Origin: Sequoia sempervirens
Lineage: Eukaryota; Streptophyta; Pinopsida; Cupressales; Cupressaceae
Direction of reading: 5' to 3'
Assembly (NCBI GenBank): GCA_007258455.2
Contig: VDFB02252616.1
Location: 123,027,394 to 123,091,393 of the forward strand
DNA length: 64,000 nucleotides
Shown: positions 33,501 through 46,500 of the stretch, piece after piece
Layout: every line of letters starts with the position of its first letter
Position numbering within the stretch: position 1 is the first letter of the stretch
Notes under the pieces: model-generated
What the model was told of the DNA's origin: nothing
Databases searched by the model: none
What the model saw: only the letters and a program-made list of their open reading frames with translations
Made by a program: the position numbers and the translations under genes

Positions 33501-36500
33501 ACAAAGATCAAATGAAGTATAAGTTATAGGGGGAACCCCTTAATTTTAAGGTCACCACAGCATGGAAGGAGGTCTCTAATACAAACATCAAACATGTAGA
33601 CATCGATGAATTCAAGAAGAGATTCTGAATCATCCCAATGATAGAAAATGCAAGACTGATTAGAAGCATTGGGTTGGCCAAAGTTGTAGACTTCCCTCCT
33701 ACTCTTGTTGCCCCTAAACTTGTTATGGCTTGTAGAGAGGCATACCGAGAGGAGACTTGGACCATAATAGATAGATACAAAAATGTTTTGGTTGACATGT
33801 CTCCCAAGGAAATAACAAAAAAATTTCATATTCCTACCTTTGGAGAGATGGAAGTGCCAACCATGGATAATGGCAAGGCGATGTGGGATGAAGACCTTCT
33901 CAAATAAAAAAGGCTTAAATAAATTAGCATTGGTTGAAAGAGAAGAAGGGCAGCGCTGCAAAGGTTTCCCAGGAGCTCTTTTGTAATGAATTTTATGAGG
34001 ATTACCATGACTTGGTAACCTTCCTAAGAAGAGTAATGGACTTTCCAACTACAGCCTATTTCCAAGAGCGGATGGTGTACTTCATTGAAGAGATTCTCCA
34101 TGGAGAATCCAAATTCTATTGGGAAAGGATAATCAGTTATTGCTTCCATGATCAATTCATGGTTGTAAAGAAGACCTCCAAATTTTACATGATATCTTAC
34201 TTAGTCTATTCATTGGTCAAATGGATGCAATACAAAGGTTTATTCAAAGCTTTAGATGAAGAACTAGGTAGGGAGCTGAAATTCTATGATAAGTAGCCTA
34301 AACTATAATTCAGAAACTTCAAGAGGGATTACTGCAAGGTCAATGACACTCTCATAGGTCATATTGTTAGATTTATTAGGGGTGACTTCGAGAGAAGAGT
34401 CTCCCACAGTGCTAATTCCTTCCTTAAACATTTTTCTTTCTTATTCATTCAGTATTTGAAGTTCACCTACATATGTGCTAAAGGCTTTTTAGAAAAACCA
34501 TACAAGCTGCCCTGGTATCCCAATGACCAGATAATATTGTTAGAACTTTCTTGACAGCTGTGATAGGTACATGCCCTCCTAAGCAGAAAACATAAGGTGA
34601 TGATCCCTTATCCCCTCTCTTTCATCTAGGGGAAATACAAGCTTCACACATCTCAATGTGTCAACAATTCAAAGAACGAACTGGTGGAATACCATTTGTG
34701 GCTCCACACTGCCTGACCACATATGGACCCATATGGTAAACTCAAGAAGGAATTCAGACCTAAATTCAACCATTTACATAGTGTTGAGGACTTTTGGGAT
34801 AATTTCAAAGATGATAAAGAAGTGTGGATGAGGCACAATATGCAGATGACTGCATACTTTGTGAAGAAGGTCAATCTATTCCCCGTACTAGATCAAGTAG
34901 AGGAAGAAGAGAATCTAGTAATGGATCCCCAATACAACATAGTTGCAAACCTACCATAGCCACTAATTGAGTGGGATGAGAAATAGATTGATGACCTTGA
35001 TATTCTAACCAAGCCCATTGAGGCTAGAACAAAAGAATGGGTTGATAGACAAATTTCCCAATTGAAGTAGCAAAGGGTCACTTTGACCTATGAGGGGCTC
35101 GAGAATGAGCCAACAAGTGAAACAGACAGTGGGATAGTTGCTGCACCATCAGGAGAAAATTCAACATCTCCTCTAACCACCAAGTCAAGGAAGAGGAAAG
35201 AAGTTGTAGAACAACAGCCCAACCCTAAGGTGTACACGAGAAAAGCTTCAGAGGGAGAACCTTCTAAGAAACATAAGAGATCAAGCAGTTTCACAGAGAT
35301 GCCCACCATTCAAGAAGATCCACTTCATGAGGGAGAGGAAGTGGAGGGTGAGCAAAAAAAATCTCCACCTGCTACCTCCACTACTATTTCCCCTCCATCT
35401 TCTTCTCAAACGATGGTTGCTACTTCTCTGCCTATGGTGGATATCTCAGTCCACCTTGCCTCTTCTCCACCCATTGTGCAGGTTGTGACCATTGAATCTT
35501 CTTCTGACACCACTTCTCCACTTTCCTCCACCTCCATGTCACCGACCACATCACTACCCTTGGCAACAACAACAATACCAATTCCTATGCTCTCACTTCT
35601 AGAGGCCTTCTCCCAACATATGCAAAACATTCCCACAGATTTGTCCAAATTGCTAATGAACCCAACTATTCAAGCTGCCTTGGTGAAAAAAAATTCCAAT
35701 ATTCCTGCCTGCACTCCTCCAACTGAACCACTCGAAATGAAATACACAATGGAAATATCTAAGGAATTGGAAAGATGAGACAAAGAAGACACAAAAGGGA
35801 TCAAGGAGGAGGTGCATGATTACCATGAGCATCTTGAGATCCAACGCCTGCCAATTGATGAAGTGGTGCACAAAATAGAATCCCTCGAGAGTGATGAAGA
35901 AGATGCCAACACCAAATATATTTCGGAGACCTTTGATATGGACCTCGAGGAGGAGTTAGCTCAATAGTTGAAGGATGTCATGGAGGAGGAAGAAAGGTTT
36001 CCTTCTGAGAAAGAAAAGGAATCAAGTGACAAAATGGAGGGAGATACTGAACCTCCAATTAGGGAGCATGATAAAAGCCCTAAACATGGTGAAGAAATGC
36101 CTCTTCCAAGAGAGAAAGAAGAGGAAGAAAAGGTGGAACAAGAAGAGGAAAAGAAAGATGAAGAAAAATCCCAAGAAGAGGTTGAAACCCACAAAATCCC
36201 AAAAAATGGAGCAGCCTGAAGAACATGGGCATGAAGAAGAATAAGAAGAAGAAAAGAAAACTATTGAAGGGGAAGGACAGCCCCAAAGATCATACAGCCA
36301 CGAAGTCTCCACAAAAGAAGCCTAAAGTCATATCCAAGTTTACCATGGATGCCTCTGGATCTAGAACCGTGCAAATAGCCACACCGGTGATGGAGGAAGA
36401 AGGAATAAGTTACATCTCCACTGTTGACTTAGGAAAGGCTACTAGAGAGCAGAAAATATATCATCTCCAAGATTTCGTTGCCACAGTGGTGCATCAGATC

Positions 36501-37382
36501 CAAAAGGATAAGATCTCCAAGGAAGAATTGAAGGTGCAACTGGCCAATTTGACAGCATATATCCAACAATGGTCATCGATGGAAGAGCTTCCCACCACGT
36601 CCTCGGAACCACCACAACTGTTGTCCAAGGAGAAAATTGACAAATTTGAGAAGAGAAATAATTGGACAAAGGCCACAGAAGATTGGTTCTGGCAAGTCTT
36701 CTACAATAGCGGTATAGGCCTAAGACATGTAGTTAGGACCGCCAATAAGTTCCTAGAAGTTTTAAAGATACTTGAAGGTACAAGGAATTTTTGCACTGAC
36801 TTCCCTAATTTATATAGAATCACGTACCCCAAACTTGAGGCCATCCTCAAGATACCAGATAGATTTTGGGAAAAGGAGCTTAACTTGGTAAAATATGACC
36901 ATTGGCTCATCGAAACATGGAAGCTAAGCCTAGATCATTGAAAGGAGGTGTTGGAATGGGTATTCCATGAAGTGGAAATGGATATTGATTGGGCTAAGAA
37001 AGTTAGAGCAGATTGTATAGAATATTTGAAGTTGTTGTCAAATCATGATATGCCCACAAGTGAGTTGGACATGGAAAAATTAGATCCAGACTTCCAAAAG
37101 AAGCTAGAAAGTGGAATCGTGGATGCACTAACACTCAATTTCTTGGGCTTCGTTGCATGAGTCTTTTCTCAGTTTGAGCAAATAATGAAGAACACACCAA
37201 AGTATGACAAGGATTGGGATACCCTCACTAGCAAATCAAGAAAGCTGAATTTCCAAGTGATGCAATCAGACATATTGGAATGGAGCAAGCTTCGGGCATT
37301 AATCTTGAAGTTTATAGAATATTCCATGATCAAGAAGAGTGAAGGAAATCTAGATATTGAAGATGAGTTCCTCACAAAATAG
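33500..37382 (+). pseudogene. Long ORF of unknown family, copy 1 (inside element C)
   Basis: I do not recognise the family. About 1,290 codons can be followed through stops and two frame changes. The N-terminal helical domain (about 33540-34560) contains PKLVMACREAYREETW and SPKEITKKFHIPTF; further on come SKFYMISYLVYSLVKWMQY and the piece at 34723-34959. A low-complexity middle (35083-35780, open 231 codons) is Ser/Thr/Pro-rich with a basic KSRKRKEV and RKASEGEPSKKHKR, like a nuclear signal. An acidic Glu/Lys tract follows (35968-36240), then a C-terminal helical part (36225-37382; open 238 codons). Copy 2 at 43517-47220 has the same order and similar length. It may be a retroelement accessory protein. 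Confidence 0.6.
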
Positions 37383-38476
37383 CTACAACAAAAGGGAAAT
37401 CAGCAAAAGAAAAAAAATTTATAGTGTTGTCATATGAGGACAAAATAGGGAAAAGGACAAGGATGTATTTTAAATTGTAATATATTTTTGGGTAGGTGAA
37501 ACCATAGTTTGTAGTGAATCTTGGCCACACAATGCAAATCAATGTTGGACACTCATTTTTCTTTTTGAACACTATAAATAGGGAGTCTCCTCTCATTTTC
37601 AAGAGAGAGTTGAGTTGTTGTAAAGGCATGCTACAGAAATTTTAATAGAAGTTCATTGGCTTTTGGTGGACTCTTGATTTTATATTGCATTTTGCATGGT
37701 TCTTCTCCCATATTTAGTTGATTTTAATAGATTAATTTGTTGTTCTTCATGTGTAATTTACTTTGGTAGAGTAGTTGATGTTGTTCAATGATTATGTAGT
37801 ACTCTATTGTATTGATTCCTTTCTTGTCTATACTTGTTGTTTACTGATGGTAGATAGTTGTGTAAAGTTAGTCTAGGCATAAAAATAAAGTTGCTCCAAA
37901 CTTCTATCTTTTATTCATGCATGTTTATGGTGAATGAATGGTTGAATATTTGCAATCCTTAGAAACTTGCACAAGTTCCATGATACTATGAGTTAATCTG
38001 GTTAAGTGAAATTATGTTTTAGGAAGGTTGTCTGGAGTAGAATCCTCCATTATCATTGTTCACTATTAGTTTCAAATCTAGGAACTCCTTCTCCCTACCA
38101 TTTTTCCTTTTTTTTTAGAAGTAACATATGCTAAGGTTCATTACACATTGTAAAGCCAAATCTTAAGTTAAAATAGGATTTTAAGACTATTGTTTGAACC
38201 TACAGCAAATTGCACATCAACTTCCCATCTCAGGAACTCCATTTTAAGATTCACCTTCCCTCTAGCTTAACTTATTAAGTCTGCCCTATGATTACCAGCA
38301 CAATCACATTGAACCCAAACTGAGAAATTCCATGCATGTCATGACCTAACACCCGAGAGACCTTGGGGTGATTTTCAACAACTTGTTATTGGAGATTTCC
38401 TTTCAAGAGAGGTAGTGTTCCTATGCACTGCTTGTGTTGAGAAAGTGCTAAAACACCCATCAACAAGGCAGCAAGA
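37383..38476 (+). other. Promoter-like AT-rich region after copy 1
   Basis: No gene is seen. A good TATA box (actataaatagggag, about 37571-37585) is followed by 'ctctcattttcaagagagagttgagttg', as in an LTR U3/R boundary. This may be an LTR or LTR relic of the sequence that carries the unknown ORF, but I see no second copy in the window. Confidence 0.45.
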
Positions 38477-38977
38477 GTGGTCATGATAGGAAAAAAGGAG
38501 TTTGTGAAGCTAGAGGAAGACAAGAATTTAAATTTTTCAGCCATTGTAAAATTTACAGATATTAGGACAATGAATTTGAAGGATGGTGCACAATTAGAAG
38601 GAAGAAAATATGATGAGAAGAAGATATCAAAAAGTGACGTACAGAAGGTCAAGGATGAATTATTTGTGAGAAAGTAAGATGGATTAGGAAAAAATGATGC
38701 AACTCTAATTGGGACAATAATATGTCCATTGACAGCAAAATAAGTGAAGAGGTGGTCAAGTATTGTCAAAATAGAGGTGTGGAATTCTACTAAGAAAGAG
38801 ATTATTGAGGCAGAGAATCTGATCACAAAGATACAAGGAAAAGATGAAGTGATTCAAGGACAGGTGGGTAGATTCAAGTGTGTAACAAGAGGTAAGGAGG
38901 AAGCTATTCAAAGAAATATTGGTAAAGGTGTGTTTGTAGGTGTTAGAGCAAGTGCAACATCATTTACAAATGAATAG
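38477..38977 (+). pseudogene. Short Lys-rich ORF near the 3' end of C
   Basis: Two open pieces (38477-38677 and 38744-38977) are in the same frame, separated by stops near 38675 and 38742. The protein is Lys/Glu/Val-rich (GKKEFVKLEEDKNLNF; NLITKIQGKDEVIQGQVGRF) and I recognise no domain. It lies between the unknown ORF and the 3' LTR of C, so it could be the C-terminal tail of the original pol of C or an accessory gene. Confidence 0.35.
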
Positions 38978-39198
38978 AAAGAAAGAAGACACTCATCAGG
39001 TCAATATGTGTAGAGGAAACCAAATATAGGTGCTAAGCAGTTTAAGATCACAAAGGATGATACAAGTTTGCAGTATTTGACTTAGGGGAAAATAGTACTA
39101 GACAAAGGAGTATTTGAAGGTCAAAGAGATGTTGGAAAGAATAATGATCTACATCAATGCATTTCCAAGGGACTTGGAAACATTTTAGGTTGGGTGTA

Positions 39199-40548
39199 TG
39201 GTGCAAGGCACCATGTTCATTATTTTTAAAAATATGATTTAGTAAAATATTAAGTTAGTTTTTTGTGTTTTTAGTATAGAAGGCATTGAATAAGGCCATA
39301 ATAGGCCATATTTTAATTTTTTGAGCTATTTAGGTGATTTGAGGTCCTCTTGTCAAAAGTTGAAAAACTTGTAAAAGTTGCAATATTGTAAAAATGAAAA
39401 AATGCAAATTTGAGGGATACCAATAGTCATACAACTCAAATGTCAATTAAGGTCAGTTGAGAAGGTTGGTTTTTATTTTGTAATGTTAAATAGTCCTCTC
39501 AAAATTTGAGGCAATGCTCTCATGTTCATCTTTTATTGATAAAGGCAAAAAGAACTTTTTTTGTGTGTTATTTTTAGTGAATTTTGTTGTTATTAGGAAC
39601 TATATGATTTTGTACATGATCCATTAGTTGTGAATTGATTTGTAATTGATAAGTTGGTGTCTCTAGTTCATTTTTTTGGTGGTTTGATCAAATTCCATAG
39701 AATTTTGTGCATTTTAGAAGCTTTTCTTTGTAACCGAGTTTGTATAGTCAAGTTAAGGGTTTGTAGACATTTAAATGGACTAATGGCCCATTCCACCATC
39801 TGTAACTCTTGTATCTTGGTGTAATGGGACCAATACAGTAGTATTAGATGTTTGAATGGTTTTTGAGAGCATGGGAAGGCGATTGGTGGTGTTTAGAGTG
39901 TTTTCCTAGAGGAATTCTTATGAATTTTGGCTTAGCTTGAATGGCTAGAGGCTAGGGTTTGTGCAAAGGGCTCTAGGATTGGTCAAATAAGAGTGGAATG
40001 AGTTTTTTGTAGGGCATATGGAATGTTTTTGGAGCCCTAGTTATCATAGTGAAGTCTTGGGGGTAATGGTTTCATGAAACCCTCCTTGTTTCAAGTGTAG
40101 GAAAGCCTAGAATAGGGGTTTATTGGTTTGGCATTTAGATCAGTGTCTTGGAGGCTAAAAATTGATGAAACTATGGTTTTTGGGCTGGTGAAGGTCTTTC
40201 AACAAGAATTTTGGATTGGGAAAGTGTTTATAGTTATGATGCTTTGGAAAAGTGACCCATTTAAGGGCTAGCACAGCATAGCAGCAGCAGATTGGAGGAT
40301 ATGTTTCAAAGGAGTCACAATTGATCTTGAGATATATTTTTATTGGCTTAATGGGTGTCTAAAAAGTCCAACCTTTGGTGGGTTTGAGGAGTTTTGTGAA
40401 AGAAATGCTTAAATTACATGGTTTGGAATACTACTCGGAAGTGTGAGTGAATGATAAGTTTCAATACCAGATTTAAAATCTTGAGTTTGAAGATTGTTTG
40501 AAACTGACCTAATTGTGTTTTGTGAAGCTTTTTCCTCAATTATCTACA
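39199..40548 (+). repeat. 3' LTR of element C (1350 bp)
   Basis: It pairs with 28196-29526. A small insertion (about 23 bases, 'tatagtcaagttaagggtttg' near 39742-39765) explains most of the length difference. It ends TATCTACA at 40548. No clean polypurine tract precedes it; 'aagggacttggaaac' at about 39167 is the best purine stretch. Confidence 0.85.
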
Positions 40549-41940
40549 TTAGGGAATATATCATAGAAGGTGAGATAACAAAAAAGAGGTAAATTTAAAT
40601 CACCAAGATCCTAGAATATGATGTGGACATTAGACCAACCAGGCTTGTTCGAGGAAGAGGTCTATGTGAATACATTGCACACAAATCAAGTTCCAAGTTG
40701 AAAAATAGACCAATTAGGTATACTCAAACCAATTCAATTCCAATGAATCTTGGGTGGTTGATCGAACATAGTATATGCAAAAGGGGTACTACCCAACCAA
40801 CCTTCCATTCCATAAAAGGCAATACTAGGTATGTATTAATTAATGGTATATTATTTAAAATAAATTATGATGGTGTATGGCTTCAATGTTTAGACAAGTT
40901 ACAAGTGGAAAGATCTCTCAATGAATTTCATTACAGTCCCAAGGGTGGAAATTTCTTTGCCAAGACTATCGCTTTAAAGATAATGCAAGCAAGATATTAT
41001 TGGCCCTCTATGTTTTTCGAAGCACACCATTTGGTGCAAAAGTGTACCCAATGCCAATTTTTTGCTAGCAAAAGAAAGAATTTCACTTTTCCCCTAAGCC
41101 CGATTGTAACCGAGGAAGCCTTTGCTCAATGGGTTTTGGATTTTATTGGAATGATAAATCCTATTTCACAAGGTGGACAAAGGTTTTAGTCCTAAGGAAT
41201 TCCATAGAGGTGGAAATTTTCAATTTCCTTGAAGAGCTAGTAACCAAATTTGGCATGCCCAAGACCATCATATCCAACAATTTCTAAACTTTTTTTGGAT
41301 CAAGGATGTCATATTTTTCTATCAGGCATGGGATTTTCCTTTAAACTTCATTGAATTACTACCCACAAGGAAATTGGTTAGTAGAGTCAACCAACAAAAA
41401 CCTAATTAGGTTAACCAAGTGTATTGGGTCGGAACAAAAAAGGGATTGGCACAAGCATCTGCAAGTTGGTCTATGGTCAGACCGGATTAATCCCAACAAA
41501 ATTTTGAAGACCTCCTCTTATGAATTGGTGTATGGATAAGCAATATTGTTACCCATTTCCATAGAAATTCCTTCCTTACAATTACTGAAAGCCCTAGAAA
41601 TTGAAGAAAGTGGTGGAATGGAGGTATGGCCAATAGAACTCCTCAAACTGGAGGAAGATAGAGAAAAGGATAATGGAGCCGTGATCAACCATCAACAAAC
41701 AATAAAGTGATGGTTCGATAAAAGAACTTCTAACCCATAAATCAAAGAGCAGAGCTTAGTACTAAAGTATGATGAACATACTACAAAACCAGGGCAACAC
41801 ACAGAATTTGAAGCACTATGGAAGGGACCCTTCTGAATTAGTGTGTGCAAGGAAAATAATTCATACGAACTTGAAGATATGGAAGGAAACACCTTAGATA
41901 TACTATAGAATAGTATTTATCTAAATTTATTCCATTAAAG
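40549..41940 (+). pseudogene. D: Ty3/Gypsy integrase relic
   Basis: The zinc-binding part is intact (HYSPKGGNFFAKTIALKIM...HHLVQKCTQC, about 40925-41070). The core keeps Asp at 41139-41141 (WVLDFIGMI) and Glu at 41384-41386 (LVESTNKNL). The second Asp, expected 35 residues before the Glu, is AAC (Asn) at 41276-41278 in ISNNF, a G-to-A change. The piece between them is frame-shifted. Downstream NPNKILKTSSYELVYG and a C-terminal domain to about 41935 follow. No RT precedes it: element C abuts at 40548, so the 5' part was lost or lies beyond C. Confidence 0.8.
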
Positions 41941-43516
41941 GATGCAATTCTTTAAAAAAATTAATAGTTATGTACCATATGTAAAAAAATTGTTGATAGA
42001 TTTTAAATTTTGAGAATAAGCCATTTGAGAATAACACTGAAGAATCAAAAAGTTGTATTATATTATATTCATCAAAAAAATTACAATATAATGCAAGGCT
42101 TTAGGCTCATATTTAAACATGAGGCTCTCTCAAGCAAACCCAAAAAGAGTAGCAGAGCAAAAAGATGCAAAAATGATGCAACGTGCAAAAAATAGTAAAG
42201 AAAAGCCTCCATCAATTGTATGGGAAGTTGAAAAGAGTTCATTACTAGGTTCTTCTTCTTCTTTTTATTCTTCTTTTTTATGTCAGGAAGAAAAACGGGG
42301 CTGAACACACAACACACATGGGCTCCGCATGACGCAGACCCAAGGCCTACTCACCATGACTCTACACTATGAAGTTGAAGTGCTTCCTCCAAGTGAGTCC
42401 CAAAACACACTCCATGCCATACTCCCGCAATAAATAGGTGGCCACTGGTTGAGAAGAGCAGTGGTGCATCTCAAGGTCCATAGTGCAAAAGTCAGAAAGG
42501 AAGGGCAACTAGGGTACATCTATCTCAAAGTCCACATGCATGTGAAGATCCATGGTGCTCGGGATACCAATGCCAATGATTGCCACTTGCACTATCTCGC
42601 CAAGCCCTTCCATTAGTGAAGCATTGAACATCTGGTGGCATAGCTCAATTATCATAGGCTTGGCCAAGTTCAGGTCAAGCAATGAGGCCATGAAATGGGA
42701 AGGATGTTACAGTTGCTTCGAAGCTAGTTCTTGTTGTTAATGAAGTCCTAGCCAACTACCCACCTGAATGCAACCATGGAAAGGCAGTCGTATTTCTTCA
42801 CCAGGCACTTAATTCAATCACTATTGACCTCTCCCACGAAGCAATATTGTGGCCTCTATGGGAGGAGCCGGATAGAAGGTCCCAAGCCAACAGAAATTCT
42901 GAAAGAGCAGTGAACTATGGTAGAATGGAAGACAATGGAAAGCTTGCTAAACTTAAGAAGCTATATTTTCAAATGAATATTGCATAAAGTGGAATAGTTG
43001 TATATAGAAAAGTGAAGTCGGTGAACCCAACCAACAGATGGTCTATTTTTGGCTGAATGGAAATGGGAAAATATCAAGGAAAAAAAGAGAAAGCTAGATA
43101 AATCATATGAAGGATCTGACAAAATGTCTTAAGAGATAAATTTGGGCATTGGGAGTAAATGCTCTCATATGCCCATTATTGACATGTGTCCTTTTCCATC
43201 ATCAGCACCAACCATCTTGTTAATAGGAAAATACATGGATTAACATGATAAGCTTTAACAAATTAATGGTCATGCCTTTTCAAGGGTACCTTGCATCACT
43301 TTAGCACGTTTCACATAGCGAAAAGTGTGTTTTTCAATTCAATGAGTTTATTTGCAAGAGAGGTGATAGAGAAAATGTACTAATTCCATTCTCATGGCAT
43401 TTTTAGCATTCCCAAGGGATATGGGTCTCAAATCCTCATGTATTACCTTGGTGGTAGCATTTAATGGACTAGCAGTAACAATGTAGCCTTAACTACATAT
43501 ACAAGAAAGGAATTAA
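41941..43516 (+). other. Region between D integrase and copy 2 of the unknown ORF
   Basis: There is no gene I can support. On the minus strand 42340-42740 is partly open (MIIELCHQMFNASLMEGLGE type) with stops, possibly a relic. AT-rich sequence with a 'ttcttcttctttttattcttctttttta' tract lies near 42250-42280. It could be a 3' untranslated region of D. Confidence 0.4.
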
Positions 43517-46500
43517 TTGCACTCAAAAGTAGATTTTTCTAAAGAAGCAAAAGGAAAGTGTTCGTTTCATTTAGGAAATTATCTACAACTTCCTGATACA
43601 GCCATGGTGGAGCCATCAACCTCTAGTAGAAAAGATGTAGTTTCAAACAAAAGGCCTAGTTACATTGATATTTTTGGGCGTAACAAATTCACTAATTCCC
43701 TAGCACAAGAGGAGTGGTCTTTTCAGTTCTGCAATCTAAAGGTATTGCCTGATAGATGCATCCCAAGAGAGGTGGTGTAGGATATAGCTAATAATTTTTT
43801 CAACACCAAGTTATCAGAAAACCCTAAAACTTTTAGGGAAGGCGTGTTTCAAAGAATGGTGGAGCATGGACCATCAAAGGGTTTTACATCTCGGATCTAG
43901 TATTATGGTCTCCCACAGTTTATAATACCTAATATACATCCATGCCCAGAGTTGGTCGATGCATGTTCCAAAAGATTCAACAAAAGGATAGAAACCATTA
44001 AGGGAAGCAAGATCAAAGTTTTTACTTCTTCCGAAGCCATACAAGATATGTTGTCCATCCCTACGACCTAGGGTGTTGAACATTTTGATGAAAAAATGGA
44101 ATTCTTCAGGGAAGAAATGGATAGGGAAACAAATTTTTATGAGGACGATGCAAAGAAATGACCAGACATAGGTCATCTCCTCTTTCCTCTTTCATGCAAG
44201 AAATTCAAGAAGGACACACAGTTTGTGTTCTCAATGTTGGACTAGGTTTTTGGCCTTGATAACGATGAGGAGGTCAATCCTTTTCAATTTGGCCTAGATT
44301 TCATGCTCAAGAGAGAAAATAACCAAAGGTACTATGATTTTGCTAAGGTGATAGTTGGAGACATGTTAGACCAGTTGAAGAATTATAGTACTCAATCTAA
44401 ATTTAGGTATTCTTTCTTGGCTCATTTCATTTTGCATCAGAATTCTCAGTGGCTAGAGAGGAATGTACCAGTGTCTAAGTTGGATGTAAGGGACTGTCTC
44501 CAGCTAGTTTCTATGTGGACCCATATGCTTTCAAGAATAGGGGACTATTATCGGTTTGTAGATCATTTTCTATGGCTAGTGCTTCAAGACCTATTACCAA
44601 GTCATATTGGTCACTTTTCTCTTGAGGTGATATAATGGATGGAAGATCCGCTGACTCCGATGGATTATTTCCTAGGCGAGGATTTTACATTTATCATATT
44701 TTACAGTTTTTTCGGGGAGCCTTTTGGACTCCCCAAAATTGTAATAGAAAAAGTTTTTGCATTGGAGGCATGTCATCAAGTAACCATTGTCGACAATATC
44801 TATGGAACCGGAAGAAACAAAACAAAGATATATTCATTTCCCATCTCAATTGCTAATAGTCCGGTAACATTGAATAAGTAGAAGGTTGAGGGTGAGCTCA
44901 CTAATCTATTGGCGGCCTTAGGCTTAGTTCTCATTTGTGATGAGTGGGACTATAACCTGATAAAGCACTGCAGTTTGAAACATGAGAATTGGGAATATTT
45001 TGAGAGAAGGAGAAATCTAACTTAGGAGAGGCTGGGATATATTTTGATCTGGATTACATCCCACTCAAGCAACCAAAATGGCTAAATTTCTATGAGCCTC
45101 AAGAAAAGTATGAGGAACGTCCCGATAGGAAAACCCCTCAACACGCAGTTGAAGTGCAAGGGATGGTCGAAGAGGAAGAAGGCAGATTTCTAAGATTTTG
45201 ATAGGAGATGAGATGCCCAAGTACCTTGTTTGGTAATTTTCAACCACATGATGAGGAGTTTGAGGAAATTTATGATTGAGAGGTTGAATCTAAAAATAGA
45301 AATCAAAAGACCAGCCATGAGATTGACGAGAAACAAGTTCTATGTCAGGCTTCTCAGCCTCAAGAATCCAACAGTCAAAAAGACTCAAGGCGAAGGGATT
45401 CACAAGCTTCATCCTCCTTGAGTACCTAAAGTAAAGGGAAAAGGACCTGAAGGTCCCCAAGAGGGTCCACTGCAGTCGTCAAAGGCCAAGTTGCAAAAGG
45501 ACCTATTGCTAGAGGATCGGAACATACTAGTTTTGATTGTGCAAAGAGAATACAGGTCCAATATCTAGGTGCACTCAATGTGTCGGCCCGAGGGGAAAAA
45601 GAAGTGGAGTCTTCCCTACAAAATGTTCTAGCTACTATGGCTTAGGTAAGTTTTTCTCCCTCTCTTCTTATTTCTACATCTTTGGTTGCTCCTCTGCCTC
45701 CTCCCGTGGAAAGGAATCCTTCGTCCTTGGACCCTGGGTTGATAATCCTTAATACACCCCTACCACTTTTAACGAATCTTCTGAAGTCACCCTAGATGTT
45801 GAATGAGCATAATCCGTTGTAGCCACTATTGATTCTTTAATCACCTTTTCAAGGGCCCCCATTGAAATAGCTAAAACCTTCATGTTACCCATCACCCCTG
45901 ACCCATTCACTTCATGGAAGGCACCTCTCTTTCAGCCCATTTATTTTTTTACCCTTATTGGTCTTTCTCCTTCCCAATCTCAATTTGGAATTCCACCTTT
46001 TTCCATGATAATGCTCACTTTTTCATCCCCACATGCTCATACATCTAAAATCTCCCCTTTTGTCACCCTTTTCAGACTCTCTCTCAGTGCTTCCATTGCA
46101 GCATAGAGTATTGATGTCCCTCGGAATCTCCAAGGCCATTTTGATGCTACCAAGTAGGCCCGATAGAACAAAAGGTAGAAAATATTGTTAAAGAATGTCA
46201 GGTTGCCTGCCACCAAGAAGATTGAAGCTTGCTTCAATGAAGAGTGGAAATCTCTACTAATCACTACCATGAAGACACTTTTTTCCAAGCTCAAAGGACA
46301 GATGTAGATGGAGGATTACGACATCCATGCCATGGGTCTAGATTTGAACAAAAGTTTTCTGCATGACAAATTAGTCCTGGCTAATGCCACACAAAAGGTA
46401 GTATATGCGGACTACAAGAGGTTGGATAGAAATTTGAAGAAGCACAAGGAAAAGTTGGTAAATGTGAAGGAAACAGTGAGCAAGCTACATAATGAGATCC

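Larger units (their letters stand above)
28196..40548 (+). mobile_element. Element C (Ty3/Gypsy), complete LTR pair, pol replaced or lost
   Basis: Two LTRs (28196-29526 and 39199-40548) bracket 9.7 kb. The primer site matches initiator Met tRNA. Gag and protease follow, but no RT, RNase H or integrase could be found. Instead there is a 2.4-kb region without recognisable genes, a 3.9-kb broken ORF of unknown family, a promoter-like region and a further short ORF. The first 270 bases of the two LTRs show about 25 differences by eye, so this is much older than B. I found no clear target duplication (flanks aggaa and ttagg). Confidence 0.8.

Noticed and set aside
35961..36312. Ser/Phe-rich open frames on the minus strand
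   Set aside because: They are the complement of the Glu/Lys-rich tract of the unknown ORF and have no independent support.
28191..40553. Target duplication of element C
   Set aside because: The bases before the 5' LTR (aggaa) and after the 3' LTR (ttagg) do not agree, and shifting the LTR ends by a few bases gives no clean match.
42340..42740. Possible minus-strand gene
   Set aside because: The open parts are short and interrupted, and show no motif I know; noted only within the region description.
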